Shown here piece after piece: positions 14,839-22,395 of a stretch of DNA of 64,000 nt (within the stretch, counting starts at the first letter, position 1; every line of letters starts with the position of its first letter). A program made the translations under genes and the position numbers. The notes below the pieces were generated by a model. It did not search any database and was not told where the DNA came from. It saw only the letters and a list, made by a program, of their open reading frames with translations. This stretch comes from a virus. The stretch lies in the IMG/VR virus record IMGVR_UViG_3300050119_000088, positions 1 through 64,000 of that record; one strand, written 5' to 3'.

Positions 14839-15218
14839 ATTAGATCCTGATTGGTAAAGACTCTGACCGGTTTCCAAACGGTTCCCGGTTCGCCCGGAAT
14901 CATTCCACCACAGATTGTGGTCCAATGATTGCCGCCAACCTTGACCAATAGCTCTGGAAGAACTCTCTTGATTGTCGGAATCACGGGCTCATATACTGTT
15001 GTATCGGAGCCAACATAAAAGTATAAATGATTGGTGGCATCCCAAAAGTAACCGCGACCCCAAGTGTCCAAAGCATTTTCAGGGAGCTTAAGATGTTCGG
15101 CCCATTCCTGGTGGCTGTTGGCAACATGCCGAATCGTGTAGATGAATCCATTAGGATTCAATAGAAACATTCTTCGATAACCGTGGAATCGTTTAATCTT
15201 TTGTTCGATTTCGGTCAT
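14835..15218 (-). CDS. Unknown protein
   Basis: 127 residues from MTEIEQKIKRFHGYRRMF. Strand-rich middle (HLYFYVGSDTTVYEPVIPTI) and a C-terminal KVGGNHWTTICGGMIPGE. GGAGAAGAAG precedes the start. Overlaps both neighbours. Confidence 0.55.
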   Translation of the reverse strand: MTEIEQKIKRFHGYRRMFLLNPNGFIYTIRHVANSHQEWAEHLKLPENALDTWGRGYFWDATNHLYFYVGSDTTVYEPVIPTIKRVLPELLVKVGGNHWTTICGGMIPGEPGTVWKPVRVFTNQDLI

Positions 15219-15378
15219 CTTCTTCTCCAGCGACTTCAACAATCAGAACTTCGATATCACTATCTGATTGAATATCAAACTCTTTTGACAAACAAGCTAA
15301 TGCTCGTTGTCGAATCTCTTCAGCCTTGTGGCTGTATAGGTGATGTATACTAACTTCCATTGATACATACACAATCAT
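15193..15378 (-). CDS. Unknown small protein
   Basis: 61 residues, MIVYVSMEVSIHHLYSHKAE. Beta-alpha-beta pattern. GGAGGATTGACA precedes the ATG together with a start-associated GATTG motif. First gene after the promoter at 15443-15472. Confidence 0.55.
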   Translation of the reverse strand: MIVYVSMEVSIHHLYSHKAEEIRQRALACLSKEFDIQSDSDIEVLIVEVAGEEDDRNRTKD

Positions 15379-15442
15379 TGTCAATCCTCCATGATTGCTG
15401 CAAACCAATCAGTCTGTAATATCGATAGACTTCTTAGCCTTT

Positions 15443-15472
15443 ATTGTACCATGAAACCAAATCGGTTGTCAA
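15443..15472 (-). promoter_or_regulatory. Strong sigma-70-like promoter
   Basis: Minus strand: TTGACA, 18 bases, TACAAT, with CATGG directly before the -10. The best promoter match in the window. It drives the gene at 15378 and those after it. Confidence 0.75.
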
Positions 15473-15861
15473 CCATTTTCTTTATCGCGGTCTGTTGATT
15501 GGCTTATCTTCTCTACGAAGCGAATGCAAAGATCCGTTCCCATCCAAAAGTGAACAGCGATGCGAGAATACTTGTCTGCATCGTATCCTCGCTTGGCCAA
15601 TCCGTTTCTGAAGTGCTCGAAGAATGACTTCGTGGTCTCATGATAAATAGTGCCACTGTTCCTAATAGGAAAGCCTGTTCTTTCTCGAACAACGTGGCTG
15701 ATGTGTTCAATGTATGTATTGTATTGTGCTGTGTTCAATCCACGAACGATTCCTGTGACCAATATTTGTTCAGTTTCAGCATGATCAATATTGTAATACC
15801 AATCATAATATTCCTCTGGATCATAATCCATCTGCAAGCTGAAAATATCGCCGTCATTCAT
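15469..15861 (-). CDS. Unknown acidic protein
   Basis: 130 residues. MNDGDIFSLQMDYDPEEYYD is acidic and Tyr-rich, then SFFEHFRNGLAKRGYDADKYSRIAV-like helices. Its last base region overlaps the -35 of the promoter at 15443. Confidence 0.55.
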   Translation of the reverse strand: MNDGDIFSLQMDYDPEEYYDWYYNIDHAETEQILVTGIVRGLNTAQYNTYIEHISHVVRERTGFPIRNSGTIYHETTKSFFEHFRNGLAKRGYDADKYSRIAVHFWMGTDLCIRFVEKISQSTDRDKENG

Positions 15862-16088
15862 TAGTTCTTCTCGGCGTTGATGGATTGCAAGATCCGAGAT
15901 CCGTTCAACTGATTGATGCCATCAGCAATGTGGCTAAGTAAAGTATGAAGCCACTTGCCTTCTTCATCACTAGCATCTGGAAGTTGTATTGATGATTCCA
16001 ATCCCCGGCGTGTAATCGCAAGTCGAAGTGTCTTACCTTGAAGACGCTTCGGTGCATCGATATCGTTGATTATATAATCGTATTTCAT
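15861..16088 (-). CDS. Unknown small protein
   Basis: 75 residues. KTLRLAITRRGLESSIQLP is strand-like and LHTLLSHIADGINQL a helix. It abuts the next gene (stop and start overlap) on both sides. Confidence 0.5.
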   Translation of the reverse strand: MKYDYIINDIDAPKRLQGKTLRLAITRRGLESSIQLPDASDEEGKWLHTLLSHIADGINQLNGSRILQSINAEKN

Positions 16089-16363
16089 ACATACTCCATA
16101 GATTTGCGTGCAAGAATACGTCGCAAAGGTTCCGGTACTTGGGAAATATGAATCTTCAGAGTTGCCTCTTCATCTGGTGTGTAGTATCTTTGGATTTCTT
16201 TTGTTTCTTGATCGTAGTAATCAATATTGTACCAACCGTTAGAATCACCGCAACTGATGATTCCGAACAACAATTCAATGGGTGCTGAACGTACAAATTC
16301 GTTTTTGAAGATGAAGATAACAATGTCGCCCATTGACAATTCGTTCTTACTCATGTCAAGCAT
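16085..16363 (-). CDS. Unknown protein with hairpin leader
   Basis: 92 residues from MLDMSKNELSMGDIVIFIFK. DIVIFIFKNEFVRSAPIELL then NGWYNIDYYDQETKEIQRYY reads as a small beta barrel. AAGGAATC precedes the ATG and the 28-bp hairpin at 16376-16436 ends 12 bases before it. Confidence 0.55.
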   Translation of the reverse strand: MLDMSKNELSMGDIVIFIFKNEFVRSAPIELLFGIISCGDSNGWYNIDYYDQETKEIQRYYTPDEEATLKIHISQVPEPLRRILARKSMEYV

Positions 16364-16375
16364 ATTTGATTCCTT

Positions 16376-16436
16376 ATAAGGGTGAGGTATATTCGGGCTT
16401 CTCAACGAGAGAAGCCCGAATATACCTCACCCTTAT
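16376..16436 (-). promoter_or_regulatory. 28-bp perfect hairpin in leader
   Basis: Arms 16376-16403 and 16409-16436 are exactly complementary around a 5-base loop. The hairpin lies between the 50-residue gene and the gene at 16363, so it could separate their expression or be an RNase III site. The adjacent T-tract is too weak for an ordinary terminator. Confidence 0.75.
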
Positions 16437-16448
16437 TCCAAGTTGTAA

Positions 16449-16601
16449 TCAGCCTTTGTCAAGTTGCTCTTCTACCAATGCTTTTACTTCCTCTTCATTT
16501 GCGTTGGGATGTTCTTCCATGACAGCTTCGACGATATCTTCGATTGTTGCATCGGAGTCCGATGCTCCGACGTGATAGAGGACGGATTCTTTAAGTGTCA
16601 T
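16449..16601 (-). CDS. 50-residue acidic protein
   Basis: MTLKESVLYHVGASDSDATI, then EDIVEAVMEEHPNANEEEVK and ALVEEQLDKG. Helical and acidic. Below standard ORF cut-offs but clean, with the GAGCCCTT/AAGGGCTT hairpin (about 16663-16681) in its leader. Confidence 0.5.
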   Translation of the reverse strand: MTLKESVLYHVGASDSDATIEDIVEAVMEEHPNANEEEVKALVEEQLDKG

Positions 16602-16704
16602 GTTCTTTGCTCTCAATTAAAGATTATTTGAAGGTGGGATAAGAACCTCTTTATTGATTATTCAGAGCCCTTGAAAGGGCTTCGACCAATACTTACCCCA
16701 CCAA

Positions 16705-16757
16705 AGCCACCTCTCGGAATCGAACCCTGTCCGTCGCTCCCAATTGAGCAAGGTGCC
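16705..16757 (-). tRNA. tRNA-like sequence without anticodon arm
   Basis: Acceptor strands GGCACCT and AGGTGGC (one mismatch), D-arm GCTCAATTGGGAGC and T-loop GGTTCGATTCC are present, but only a few bases lie where the 17-base anticodon arm should be, and the T-stem is disturbed. It begins at the stop codon of the LAGLIDADG gene. Most likely a tRNA remnant. Confidence 0.5.
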
Positions 16758-17182
16758 TAATCTCCTCGTTTATTCAATTCTGCCATTTCTGCAATCATAA
16801 TTCTTCGTAAAGAATTATCTTCCTCATTAAGAGGATTTGACCATTTTCTCGTAATGAATTCAAGAACAATAGCACATTGATCCCATTTGATTACAAGATC
16901 ATCTTGGATCTGTGGCAATAGTTCTTTCATTTCATGTACACGAATATTCCAAACATACTTTTGTTTATGTCCTTCTTGTTTGAATCCTGGTGCAATACGT
17001 CCGATTCCTGTAATCCGATGTAAGTATGCTAGTAGTACCATATTTGTATTTGAAACATTTACGGTTGCAAAAGCTGTTACTCCTACAGCTTTGTTCTTTG
17101 AGTTGGCATTAATAGTAATGCAACCTTCACCGTCAAAGATTGCTGCAACATATGATTTCTGTTTCTCTGTGAGGCGTTTCAT
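16757..17182 (-). CDS. LAGLIDADG homing endonuclease in tRNA cluster
   Basis: 141 residues, MKRLTEKQKSYVAAIFDGEG is the catalytic start, followed by VSNTNMVLLAYLHRITGIGR and DDLVIKWDQCAIVLEFITRK. The gene starts two bases from tRNA-Thr and ends on the tRNA-like remnant, so it may have invaded a tRNA locus. Confidence 0.88.
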   Translation of the reverse strand: MKRLTEKQKSYVAAIFDGEGCITINANSKNKAVGVTAFATVNVSNTNMVLLAYLHRITGIGRIAPGFKQEGHKQKYVWNIRVHEMKELLPQIQDDLVIKWDQCAIVLEFITRKWSNPLNEEDNSLRRIMIAEMAELNKRGD

Positions 17183-17184
17183 AA

Positions 17185-17257
17185 AGGTCCGGGTGAGGGT
17201 CGAACTCACAACCTGTCGATTACAAATCGACGACTCTGCCAATTGAGCTACCGGACC
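17185..17257 (-). tRNA. tRNA-Thr (anticodon TGT)
   Basis: Full cloverleaf: acceptor GGTCCGG/CCGGACC, D-arm GCTCAATTGGCAGAG, anticodon arm GTCGA-TTTGTAA-TCGAC, T-arm GTGAG-TTCGACC-CTCAC. No encoded CCA. The only regular tRNA in the window. Confidence 0.93.
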
Positions 17258-17259
17258 AA

Positions 17260-17288
17260 CGGTGCTCTGCCAATTGAGCTAAGGTGAC
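17260..17288 (-). tRNA. tRNA 5'-half fragment
   Basis: The minus strand has an acceptor-like start then TTAGCTCAATTGGCAGAGCA, the 5' half of a tRNA through the D-arm. It then runs directly into tRNA-Thr. Probably a remnant left by recombination between tRNA genes. Confidence 0.5.
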
Positions 17289-17293
17289 TTGTG

Positions 17294-17506
17294 TTAAGGA
17301 TTCTCTTTCTCAGCGGAAACGAATAGGATGATTTCCCCTTCGAAAAGTTCCATCAACAGATGATCGACAAGTTCCCGTGATCCATTGGACCACAATAGCT
17401 CGCCGCAATCATTGGGTGGGTTGTCTGGTTGTCCAAACTGTTCAATGATCTTGGCAATCCGAACTTGACCTTCTGTTCCGAAATCATATGATACTGCGAC
17501 GATCAT
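17294..17506 (-). CDS. Unknown small protein
   Basis: 70 residues, MIVAVSYDFGTEGQVRIAKI, then ELVDHLLMELFEGEIILFVS. GGAGATGAT precedes the ATG. No family recognised. Confidence 0.5.
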   Translation of the reverse strand: MIVAVSYDFGTEGQVRIAKIIEQFGQPDNPPNDCGELLWSNGSRELVDHLLMELFEGEIILFVSAEKENP

Positions 17507-17507
17507 A

Positions 17508-17711
17508 TCATCTCCAATTTGTGACGCGATCCATTACGGTTTCCAACCGCAACAATCGGTCTTCAAGAAGTCGAATAGGTGATTGGGCAATCGAATCTGC
17601 AATAGCTTGCCATGCTTCCTTTTCGTGGCGTGTAAGTTCCTGCCAAACAAGCATGTTTGGTGGACACAGTGTTGTAATATAGATTTGGTAAAGCATCTCT
17701 GCTGTGATCAT
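17508..17711 (-). CDS. Unknown helical protein
   Basis: 67 residues from MITAEMLYQIYITTLCPPNM. VWQELTRHEKEAWQAIADSI resembles short phage proteins with an EKEAW helix. AGGATATTGCC precedes the ATG. Confidence 0.5.
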   Translation of the reverse strand: MITAEMLYQIYITTLCPPNMLVWQELTRHEKEAWQAIADSIAQSPIRLLEDRLLRLETVMDRVTNWR

Positions 17712-17724
17712 TGGCAATATCCTT

Positions 17725-17913
17725 TCATTGCCTATCATCTAATATTTTCCTACGTCGGCGAAGGAAGTCTTTGAAATCTTCGATGATTGCTGCATCGTTT
17801 ACGGTATCAATTTGATGTCCACATTTCGGACATGGTGGACAATCACTTGTCTCGCCAACGAAGCCAAATCTTTTCTTGCATTTCGGACATTGGCAATCAT
17901 GAAATGCACTCAT
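17725..17913 (-). CDS. Zinc-ribbon protein
   Basis: 62 residues. CQCPKCKKRFGF at about 8-19 and CPPCPKCGH at about 26-34 form a treble-cysteine zinc ribbon, followed by a basic helix DFLRRRRKILDDR. Likely nucleic-acid or protein binding. Confidence 0.65.
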   Translation of the reverse strand: MSAFHDCQCPKCKKRFGFVGETSDCPPCPKCGHQIDTVNDAAIIEDFKDFLRRRRKILDDRQ

Positions 17914-17927
17914 AATTAACCTTGTGG

Positions 17928-18140
17928 TTACATATCGTTGTCACCGCAAAGTTTGCATGTACAACAAAAGAATCCTCCCTCGACGGCTGAACTACCGTCA
18001 TGGTATTTGTGATCGCATGCTCTGGCGAGCCTTGCCCAAGTTTCTTCTGCTTGGGCAAGCTCTCGTCGATGCCGTTCTCGAATCCTGCTGTGTGCTTCGG
18101 CTGAAGCTTCTTTGAGTGTGTTGATCTGGTCCTGTGTCAT
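17928..18140 (-). CDS. Helical protein with cysteine-rich end
   Basis: 70 residues. A charged helix (IRERHRRELAQAEETWARLA) is followed by FFCCTCKLCGDNDM, a possible zinc site. AGGAAAACTGCC precedes the ATG. Confidence 0.55.
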   Translation of the reverse strand: MTQDQINTLKEASAEAHSRIRERHRRELAQAEETWARLARACDHKYHDGSSAVEGGFFCCTCKLCGDNDM

Positions 18141-18301
18141 GGCAGTTTTCCTGCAATAGTAGCAACGTAAGCAATAACGGCTCCAGCCGCAACGAATACG
18201 AAGGCGAGGCATCCACCGTGAATAGTGCGGTGCTTAATCGTACCAACGATACCTGCAATAATCATCGTGACGCCGATAATGTACACAATCCAATGTATCA
18301 T
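18137..18301 (-). CDS. 54-residue two-helix membrane protein
   Basis: WIVYIIGVTMIIAGIVG and CLAFVFVAAGAVIAYVATIA are two membrane segments around a basic loop. Both ends overlap neighbours as ATGA, which supports it despite its length. It is next to the CHASE3-like membrane protein and may work with it. Confidence 0.6.
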   Translation of the reverse strand: MIHWIVYIIGVTMIIAGIVGTIKHRTIHGGCLAFVFVAAGAVIAYVATIAGKLP

Positions 18302-18915
18302 GTTTCTTCTCTTGGCTTGCGACGATCAATTGTAATAGGCGGTGTGTGTCCAGTGTTCATCAACAAATAAACAACTGGAATAGCTAACATTGTAAATATC
18401 CAGGGAATAATCATGCTAACAACATCGTCAGCAGCTTTTCGTTGATTAAGCAATCGTTCTTCCTCATCAACAATACTATGTATGATATCATCAATATGTC
18501 CTTTAATAGGAATACCTTCTGCAATCATGATTTCTGTTGCATGTTTCTGATCTGTTACCGCTGTTCGCATTACCTCAGCAGCTTCAGTTTTGCTTGTAAT
18601 AAGCAAGGCATCGAGTTCAGCAATTCTTCGTGTTTGAGACACGTTGTCATGTGTTGAAGTATTGAGCACTTTACTGAGTTGTTCAATTTCTTTGTGGACC
18701 CGATAGTATTCTTGTTGATACCGCTTGTCCAATGTGAAACAATACATGCGTTTGGCAAGAAGACTCTTGTCAACTGTCGAAATAATAAGTTCTGCTTGTA
18801 TCATCACCTTATACGTGTGTTCCATCCAATAGACAGTGATTGTCTTGATGTATAAGTTCAACCAAAAACCAACGCACAACATCGAAACGATTGCGACCGG
18901 GCGAAGAAATTTCAT
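18298..18915 (-). CDS. CHASE3-like membrane protein without kinase
   Basis: 205 residues. Membrane helices at about 7-25 and near the C-terminus (IIPWIFTMLAIPVVYLLMN) enclose an extracytoplasmic helical domain. Its pattern (LDKRYQQEYYRVHKEIEQLS, then DNVSQTRRIAELDALLITSK) fits CHASE3 sensor domains of histidine kinases. No kinase, HAMP or other output domain follows; only a short basic tail remains. AGGGTAAC precedes the ATG. It might intercept host signalling or act as an entry/exclusion protein. The fold call is by pattern, the role is inference. Confidence 0.65.
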   Translation of the reverse strand: MKFLRPVAIVSMLCVGFWLNLYIKTITVYWMEHTYKVMIQAELIISTVDKSLLAKRMYCFTLDKRYQQEYYRVHKEIEQLSKVLNTSTHDNVSQTRRIAELDALLITSKTEAAEVMRTAVTDQKHATEIMIAEGIPIKGHIDDIIHSIVDEEERLLNQRKAADDVVSMIIPWIFTMLAIPVVYLLMNTGHTPPITIDRRKPREET

Positions 18916-18916
18916 G

Positions 18917-19225
18917 TTACCCTTTGCGAGGTATGTTTGGAAACAAAATAGCTTGCAATCTAACAAATAGGGGTTCTGGAAATTGTTCGCTCATTAATTC
19001 ATGTGCGAACGATTCAATATGTATCATACAAACCATAACTTCATCATCGACTACCGATCGACTCTTGAGAGCCCGAATCATACGGCCAAAATGAGGCAAC
19101 CGGAATCCTTCGGCGTCGAATTCTGAATTCGGGTGTTCCCGATTACGAAGATCAATAAGATACTTTTGTAATACATTTTCAATATCATTAATCAAATAAT
19201 GAAGTTCTTCATTCTCCAATAACAT
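18917..19225 (-). CDS. Unknown helical protein
   Basis: 102 residues, MLLENEELHYLINDIENVLQ. Mostly helical with RMIRALKSRSVVDDEVMVCM in the middle. Starts at the upstream stop (TGAATG). Confidence 0.5.
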   Translation of the reverse strand: MLLENEELHYLINDIENVLQKYLIDLRNREHPNSEFDAEGFRLPHFGRMIRALKSRSVVDDEVMVCMIHIESFAHELMSEQFPEPLFVRLQAILFPNIPRKG

Positions 19226-19429
19226 TCAATCATCTTCTATAATGTCTAAAGGATAGAAGTTGACCGTAGTATGTTCTGCTCGCTGTGCTGTATATCGTCG
19301 CAAGCCAAGGATAATAGACTTACGTGGAATCTTGAGCTTTGCTGTAGGATAGGCTTCATGCCAACCATCAGCCCGAAATTGTTTCTCTAGAATCGTTTTG
19401 CCTTCTTGGTACAGTACATAGAAAATCAT
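19226..19429 (-). CDS. Unknown small protein
   Basis: 67 residues, MIFYVLYQEGKTILEKQFRA. Basic middle PTAKLKIPRKSIILGLRRY. The start overlaps the preceding stop (ATGA). Confidence 0.5.
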   Translation of the reverse strand: MIFYVLYQEGKTILEKQFRADGWHEAYPTAKLKIPRKSIILGLRRYTAQRAEHTTVNFYPLDIIEDD

Positions 19430-19536
19430 TCTCTGACTTTCACATTCAACAAAGTTGTCAACTGAACAACATTTACCTCAGTTTGTTTAGTTTCCTTGTC
19501 TTGGTTGTTGTGAACCGTTGTGATAGTCAACAACAA
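19426..19536 (-). CDS. Short unknown ORF, start uncertain
   Basis: The frame ends TEVNVVQLTTLLNVKVRE, similar to the ending type of the gene at 30522 (TVTLTTLLTAI). It must start after the ThyX stop; TTG at 19536 is the first candidate. A longer frame reaches back into thyX and is less likely. Confidence 0.35.
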   Translation of the reverse strand: MLLTITTVHNNQDKETKQTEVNVVQLTTLLNVKVRE

Positions 19537-19561
19537 CGGTTCAGATTTTACAATCCCTGGA

Positions 19562-20473
19562 TCAGGCGATGATAAAGTCTCGGTCTTTGTAAGGTCCTTC
19601 CAGGAGAGCGACAAGATCAACCTCCTTAAAAGATTCATTCGGGATCATGTGACGATATTGATTATACCCAGGCATATTGCCGCCATTACGATCAGTATCA
19701 CCGCGTGCTTCATTGGGATGTTCTGTTGGTGTTGCGTGAGCCAGTCTCACACAATCATCATGTCGTGCCTTGGCTTGTTCGTATGTTGCGATCTTGTCAT
19801 CGACCGTCTTGTAGCTTACCCAAGCAGAACGGGCAACTGACCAATGTGTAAGTACGCCAAGCTCCTCTTTGCTGACGGTTCTAAGATTGATTGGACCACG
19901 ATGGAGATCCTTGACAAATGGCATATGCCAATCGCCGACATCCAAGAGTGTAGGACGCGAGGCAACATATTCTCTTGCCATGTTGACCGCAAGGCGTTGG
20001 ATTCTGGGTTCGGCGAATGGTGTCATTCGCAATCCACAAAAGTTCATGAATCCTGCTCGGGGCCAAGTCGAAACGACATTGATCCAACCGAATGCTTCAA
20101 TGAACCGATTGACGATCTCTTTGTGAAGTTCATAATCTTTGACGAGGTGTTCACATTCGTCAATGTCAACATACAGGATCTTGAGAAGCTTGGCACGAGC
20201 ACCGATGACATCATCGATTTCGGCACCAGCTTGCATTCCTGCTTTGTTGGTTCCAAAATGCAACGGCATGGCAGGATCATTCATGATCCATGCCTTCATT
20301 TTACGCCAAGGAATCGCTCTCGAAGAGCTTGCATTGCGGCTCGCTGAACGGTGCGTCATGAACTCCGCGTGTATTACTCTTTCATGGCAATGTGTAAAGG
20401 TAATGGCTTCACAGCCAACAATATTTACGCTATGAAGTTCAAGATGTGCCTTGAAATTACCCTTTTGAATCAC
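19562..20473 (-). CDS. thyX: Flavin-dependent thymidylate synthase (ThyX)
   Basis: 303 residues. CHERVIHAEFMTHRSASRNA then SSSRAIPW is the ThyX region corresponding to RHRxxSxNExSxRY, in the form seen in phage enzymes with SSSRAIP. INLRTVSKEELGVLTHWSVA lies further on. It makes dTMP from dUMP with methylene-tetrahydrofolate and FAD, and so partners with dut, ribonucleotide reductase and the polymerase here. The first motif arginine appears as Thr (MTHR), so this is a diverged member. Confidence 0.8.
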   Translation of the reverse strand: MIQKGNFKAHLELHSVNIVGCEAITFTHCHERVIHAEFMTHRSASRNASSSRAIPWRKMKAWIMNDPAMPLHFGTNKAGMQAGAEIDDVIGARAKLLKILYVDIDECEHLVKDYELHKEIVNRFIEAFGWINVVSTWPRAGFMNFCGLRMTPFAEPRIQRLAVNMAREYVASRPTLLDVGDWHMPFVKDLHRGPINLRTVSKEELGVLTHWSVARSAWVSYKTVDDKIATYEQAKARHDDCVRLAHATPTEHPNEARGDTDRNGGNMPGYNQYRHMIPNESFKEVDLVALLEGPYKDRDFIIA

Positions 20474-20479
20474 GATGAC

Positions 20480-20692
20480 TCATCTCCGATGATTGCAGAA
20501 TCCACAGGTTCCGTTATAAATAATTAGACCGACTGTGCCACAACGGAAACAATATGTGCCATCGATCTTGACGACACATTGAGAATGTTCAAGCTCGAAA
20601 TCTACATTTGAATGTGATTTCGTACCGCAACGTTGGCAAAGATAATATTTACCATCGAATGCCAACCAATAGAGGATCATGTGATGTTGCAT
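20480..20692 (-). CDS. Zinc-ribbon protein
   Basis: 70 residues. CQRCGTKSHS, then CFRCGTVGLIIYNGTCGFC: four CxxC-type pairs form one or two zinc ribbons. The start ATG overlaps the HNH stop (TGATG). Likely a small nucleic-acid-binding protein. Confidence 0.6.
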   Translation of the reverse strand: MQHHMILYWLAFDGKYYLCQRCGTKSHSNVDFELEHSQCVVKIDGTYCFRCGTVGLIIYNGTCGFCNHRR

Positions 20693-21180
20693 CAAATCTT
20701 TGGCTTCCACGTCCGATTATTTGCAATATTGTAAATGCCCGCAATACCAATTCTGTTTCTGAATCTTGGCATAGCTGCAATTTCTTTTGCAGTAATACCA
20801 AACGCTCTTAGTCGTCTAATTTCATCGGCATCTGATTGGTCAATCAAAGATTGATTCTGACCACCTGGTAATTTACCTTTGTTACGTTCTTTGCTTGAGC
20901 AATCATCTATATTTTCTTGTTGTGTTCCATCGAATAAATGATTTGGGCGACAACAAGGAGGATTGTCGCAGGTGTGTAATATTTGTTTATCCCCTGGCCA
21001 AATATTGTTTGTTAAATAATACGCAATAATGTGGGCTCCATAACTACGACGTTGGTAACAAACAACACCGTAGTTATATGTAGTTCTACTGCCACTCCAA
21101 GGCCAACAACCATCTTTTGGTTGATGGACTCGGTTCCAAAACTCAATACGATCTTGTTCTGTAATGCTTGGAATAATCAT
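20692..21180 (-). CDS. Zinc HNH homing endonuclease
   Basis: 162 residues, MIIPSITEQDRIEFWNRVHQ. The core HTCDNPPCCRPNHLFDGTQQ combines HNH catalytic residues with CDNPxCC zinc ligands. The tail (ADEIRRLRAFGITAKEIAAM) is a helix-turn-helix DNA-binding segment. Start and stop overlap the DHH gene and the zinc-ribbon gene exactly. Same family as 25347, 27217, 29489 and 50289. Confidence 0.88.
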   Translation of the reverse strand: MIIPSITEQDRIEFWNRVHQPKDGCWPWSGSRTTYNYGVVCYQRRSYGAHIIAYYLTNNIWPGDKQILHTCDNPPCCRPNHLFDGTQQENIDDCSSKERNKGKLPGGQNQSLIDQSDADEIRRLRAFGITAKEIAAMPRFRNRIGIAGIYNIANNRTWKPKI

Positions 21181-22007
21181 TCTTGGCCTTGAATAATTGT
21201 ATCTTTGACAATAAAGCCTGCTGCTGGCTTATGCCCTCCTCCCCCAAATAGCTTGGCGACGGCTGAAACGTCGAAGCCATTGTTTGATCGAAGTGACCAT
21301 TTCATGCCACCAGGCACATCATGGTAAATTGCAGAGAATGGAGCATCTGGATTCAGTTGACAGATCCGCTCTCCAATTTCGGATTGCAAGATCAATGAAT
21401 ACACCGCAGGTATGGTATGTTCGCCGATCACCTTCGGTTGTGCAACACTGGCAAGGTAATTCACTTTGCCTTGAATATACTTCAACACTGCTGTTCCGGA
21501 TGCAACGATTGTTGATTCATCATCAACGAGCTTGAGAGCGAAATCAGACCAGCTTTGGAATGTTCGCTCTTCAAGATCCAAAGCTGCTGAAACTTCTCGG
21601 CTGTGTGGGAGCTTCCATGTCCAGAGATCACGATCTTGTATGTACTCAATGAGCGTTGGGGCATCGCTGTGTGGATTGAAATATTCCCAGGCGAGCATAG
21701 CTCCACTCTTAGTCATGTCGAAGATGATCTCGCCACCACTTTGAAGTTGCAATCCTTCAAGGGATGTTTGAGCGGTAGTATGATGGTCCAAGCAAATAAC
21801 TTTGTGCTTGGTTCCCAGATCAATCATTGTCTCTCTTGGGAAGGAAAAGTCCAAGATGTAGACCGTTTCCGTATCGATTGGAGGAATTGGATCTCCGTAA
21901 TCGATCGGAATATACTTGGCCCAATCGCCCAAGGTAAGATACGCTGCCCAGGCGGCACCGTAACCATCGGGACAAACTGGACCATGATACAATACTGTAC
22001 TGTTCAT
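21177..22007 (-). CDS. DHH-family phosphoesterase
   Basis: 276 residues. YHGPVCPDGYGAAWAA and LDHHTTAQTS are DHH-domain metal motifs; IEYIQDRDLWTWKLP and FGGGGHKPAAGFIV (DHHA1) complete the family. Such enzymes cut short RNA oligonucleotides or cyclic and linear dinucleotides. In a phage it could recycle nanoRNA or remove host signalling nucleotides used in defence; that choice is not visible from the sequence. Confidence 0.88.
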   Translation of the reverse strand: MNSTVLYHGPVCPDGYGAAWAAYLTLGDWAKYIPIDYGDPIPPIDTETVYILDFSFPRETMIDLGTKHKVICLDHHTTAQTSLEGLQLQSGGEIIFDMTKSGAMLAWEYFNPHSDAPTLIEYIQDRDLWTWKLPHSREVSAALDLEERTFQSWSDFALKLVDDESTIVASGTAVLKYIQGKVNYLASVAQPKVIGEHTIPAVYSLILQSEIGERICQLNPDAPFSAIYHDVPGGMKWSLRSNNGFDVSAVAKLFGGGGHKPAAGFIVKDTIIQGQE

Positions 22008-22387
22008 CCGTTGCCCTCAATTTGAATAACGGTACGTGGAAGCAGTCCGTCCGGTGAACCGCTGTAGACGCCGAAATACTCTTGTAGAATGGTTGTCAAC
22101 AATGCTCCATTAGGAGCAACATAGAACATTGTGTACATACCATCAGCGAACTTGCTTGTGTCAATCTTGAATTCCCAAAGCTGTGTAGGGCCGGGAAATG
22201 TGTATGTTGTTGTTACTGCAAGGTTCTGTACAACTTGCACCTTTGGATCTGGGTTCGGCATCTGGACGAATGTTTTGCTTGCCCAATCATACACTGTTCC
22301 ATTATAAAACAGTGTGATTCCTACTTGCTGTGTGCCAGGTCCAATATATTGGACTAAGTAAAACGGATTGCGAACCCAAAGAGCCAT
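22004..22387 (-). CDS. Unknown beta-rich protein
   Basis: 127 residues. Strand pattern GITLFYNGTVYDWASKTFVQ and LWEFKIDTSKFADGMYTMFY suggests an immunoglobulin-like or structural domain. AGGAGGCGAT gives a strong start. It could be a minor virion component. Confidence 0.55.
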   Translation of the reverse strand: MALWVRNPFYLVQYIGPGTQQVGITLFYNGTVYDWASKTFVQMPNPDPKVQVVQNLAVTTTYTFPGPTQLWEFKIDTSKFADGMYTMFYVAPNGALLTTILQEYFGVYSGSPDGLLPRTVIQIEGNG

Positions 22388-22395
22388 ATCGCCTC

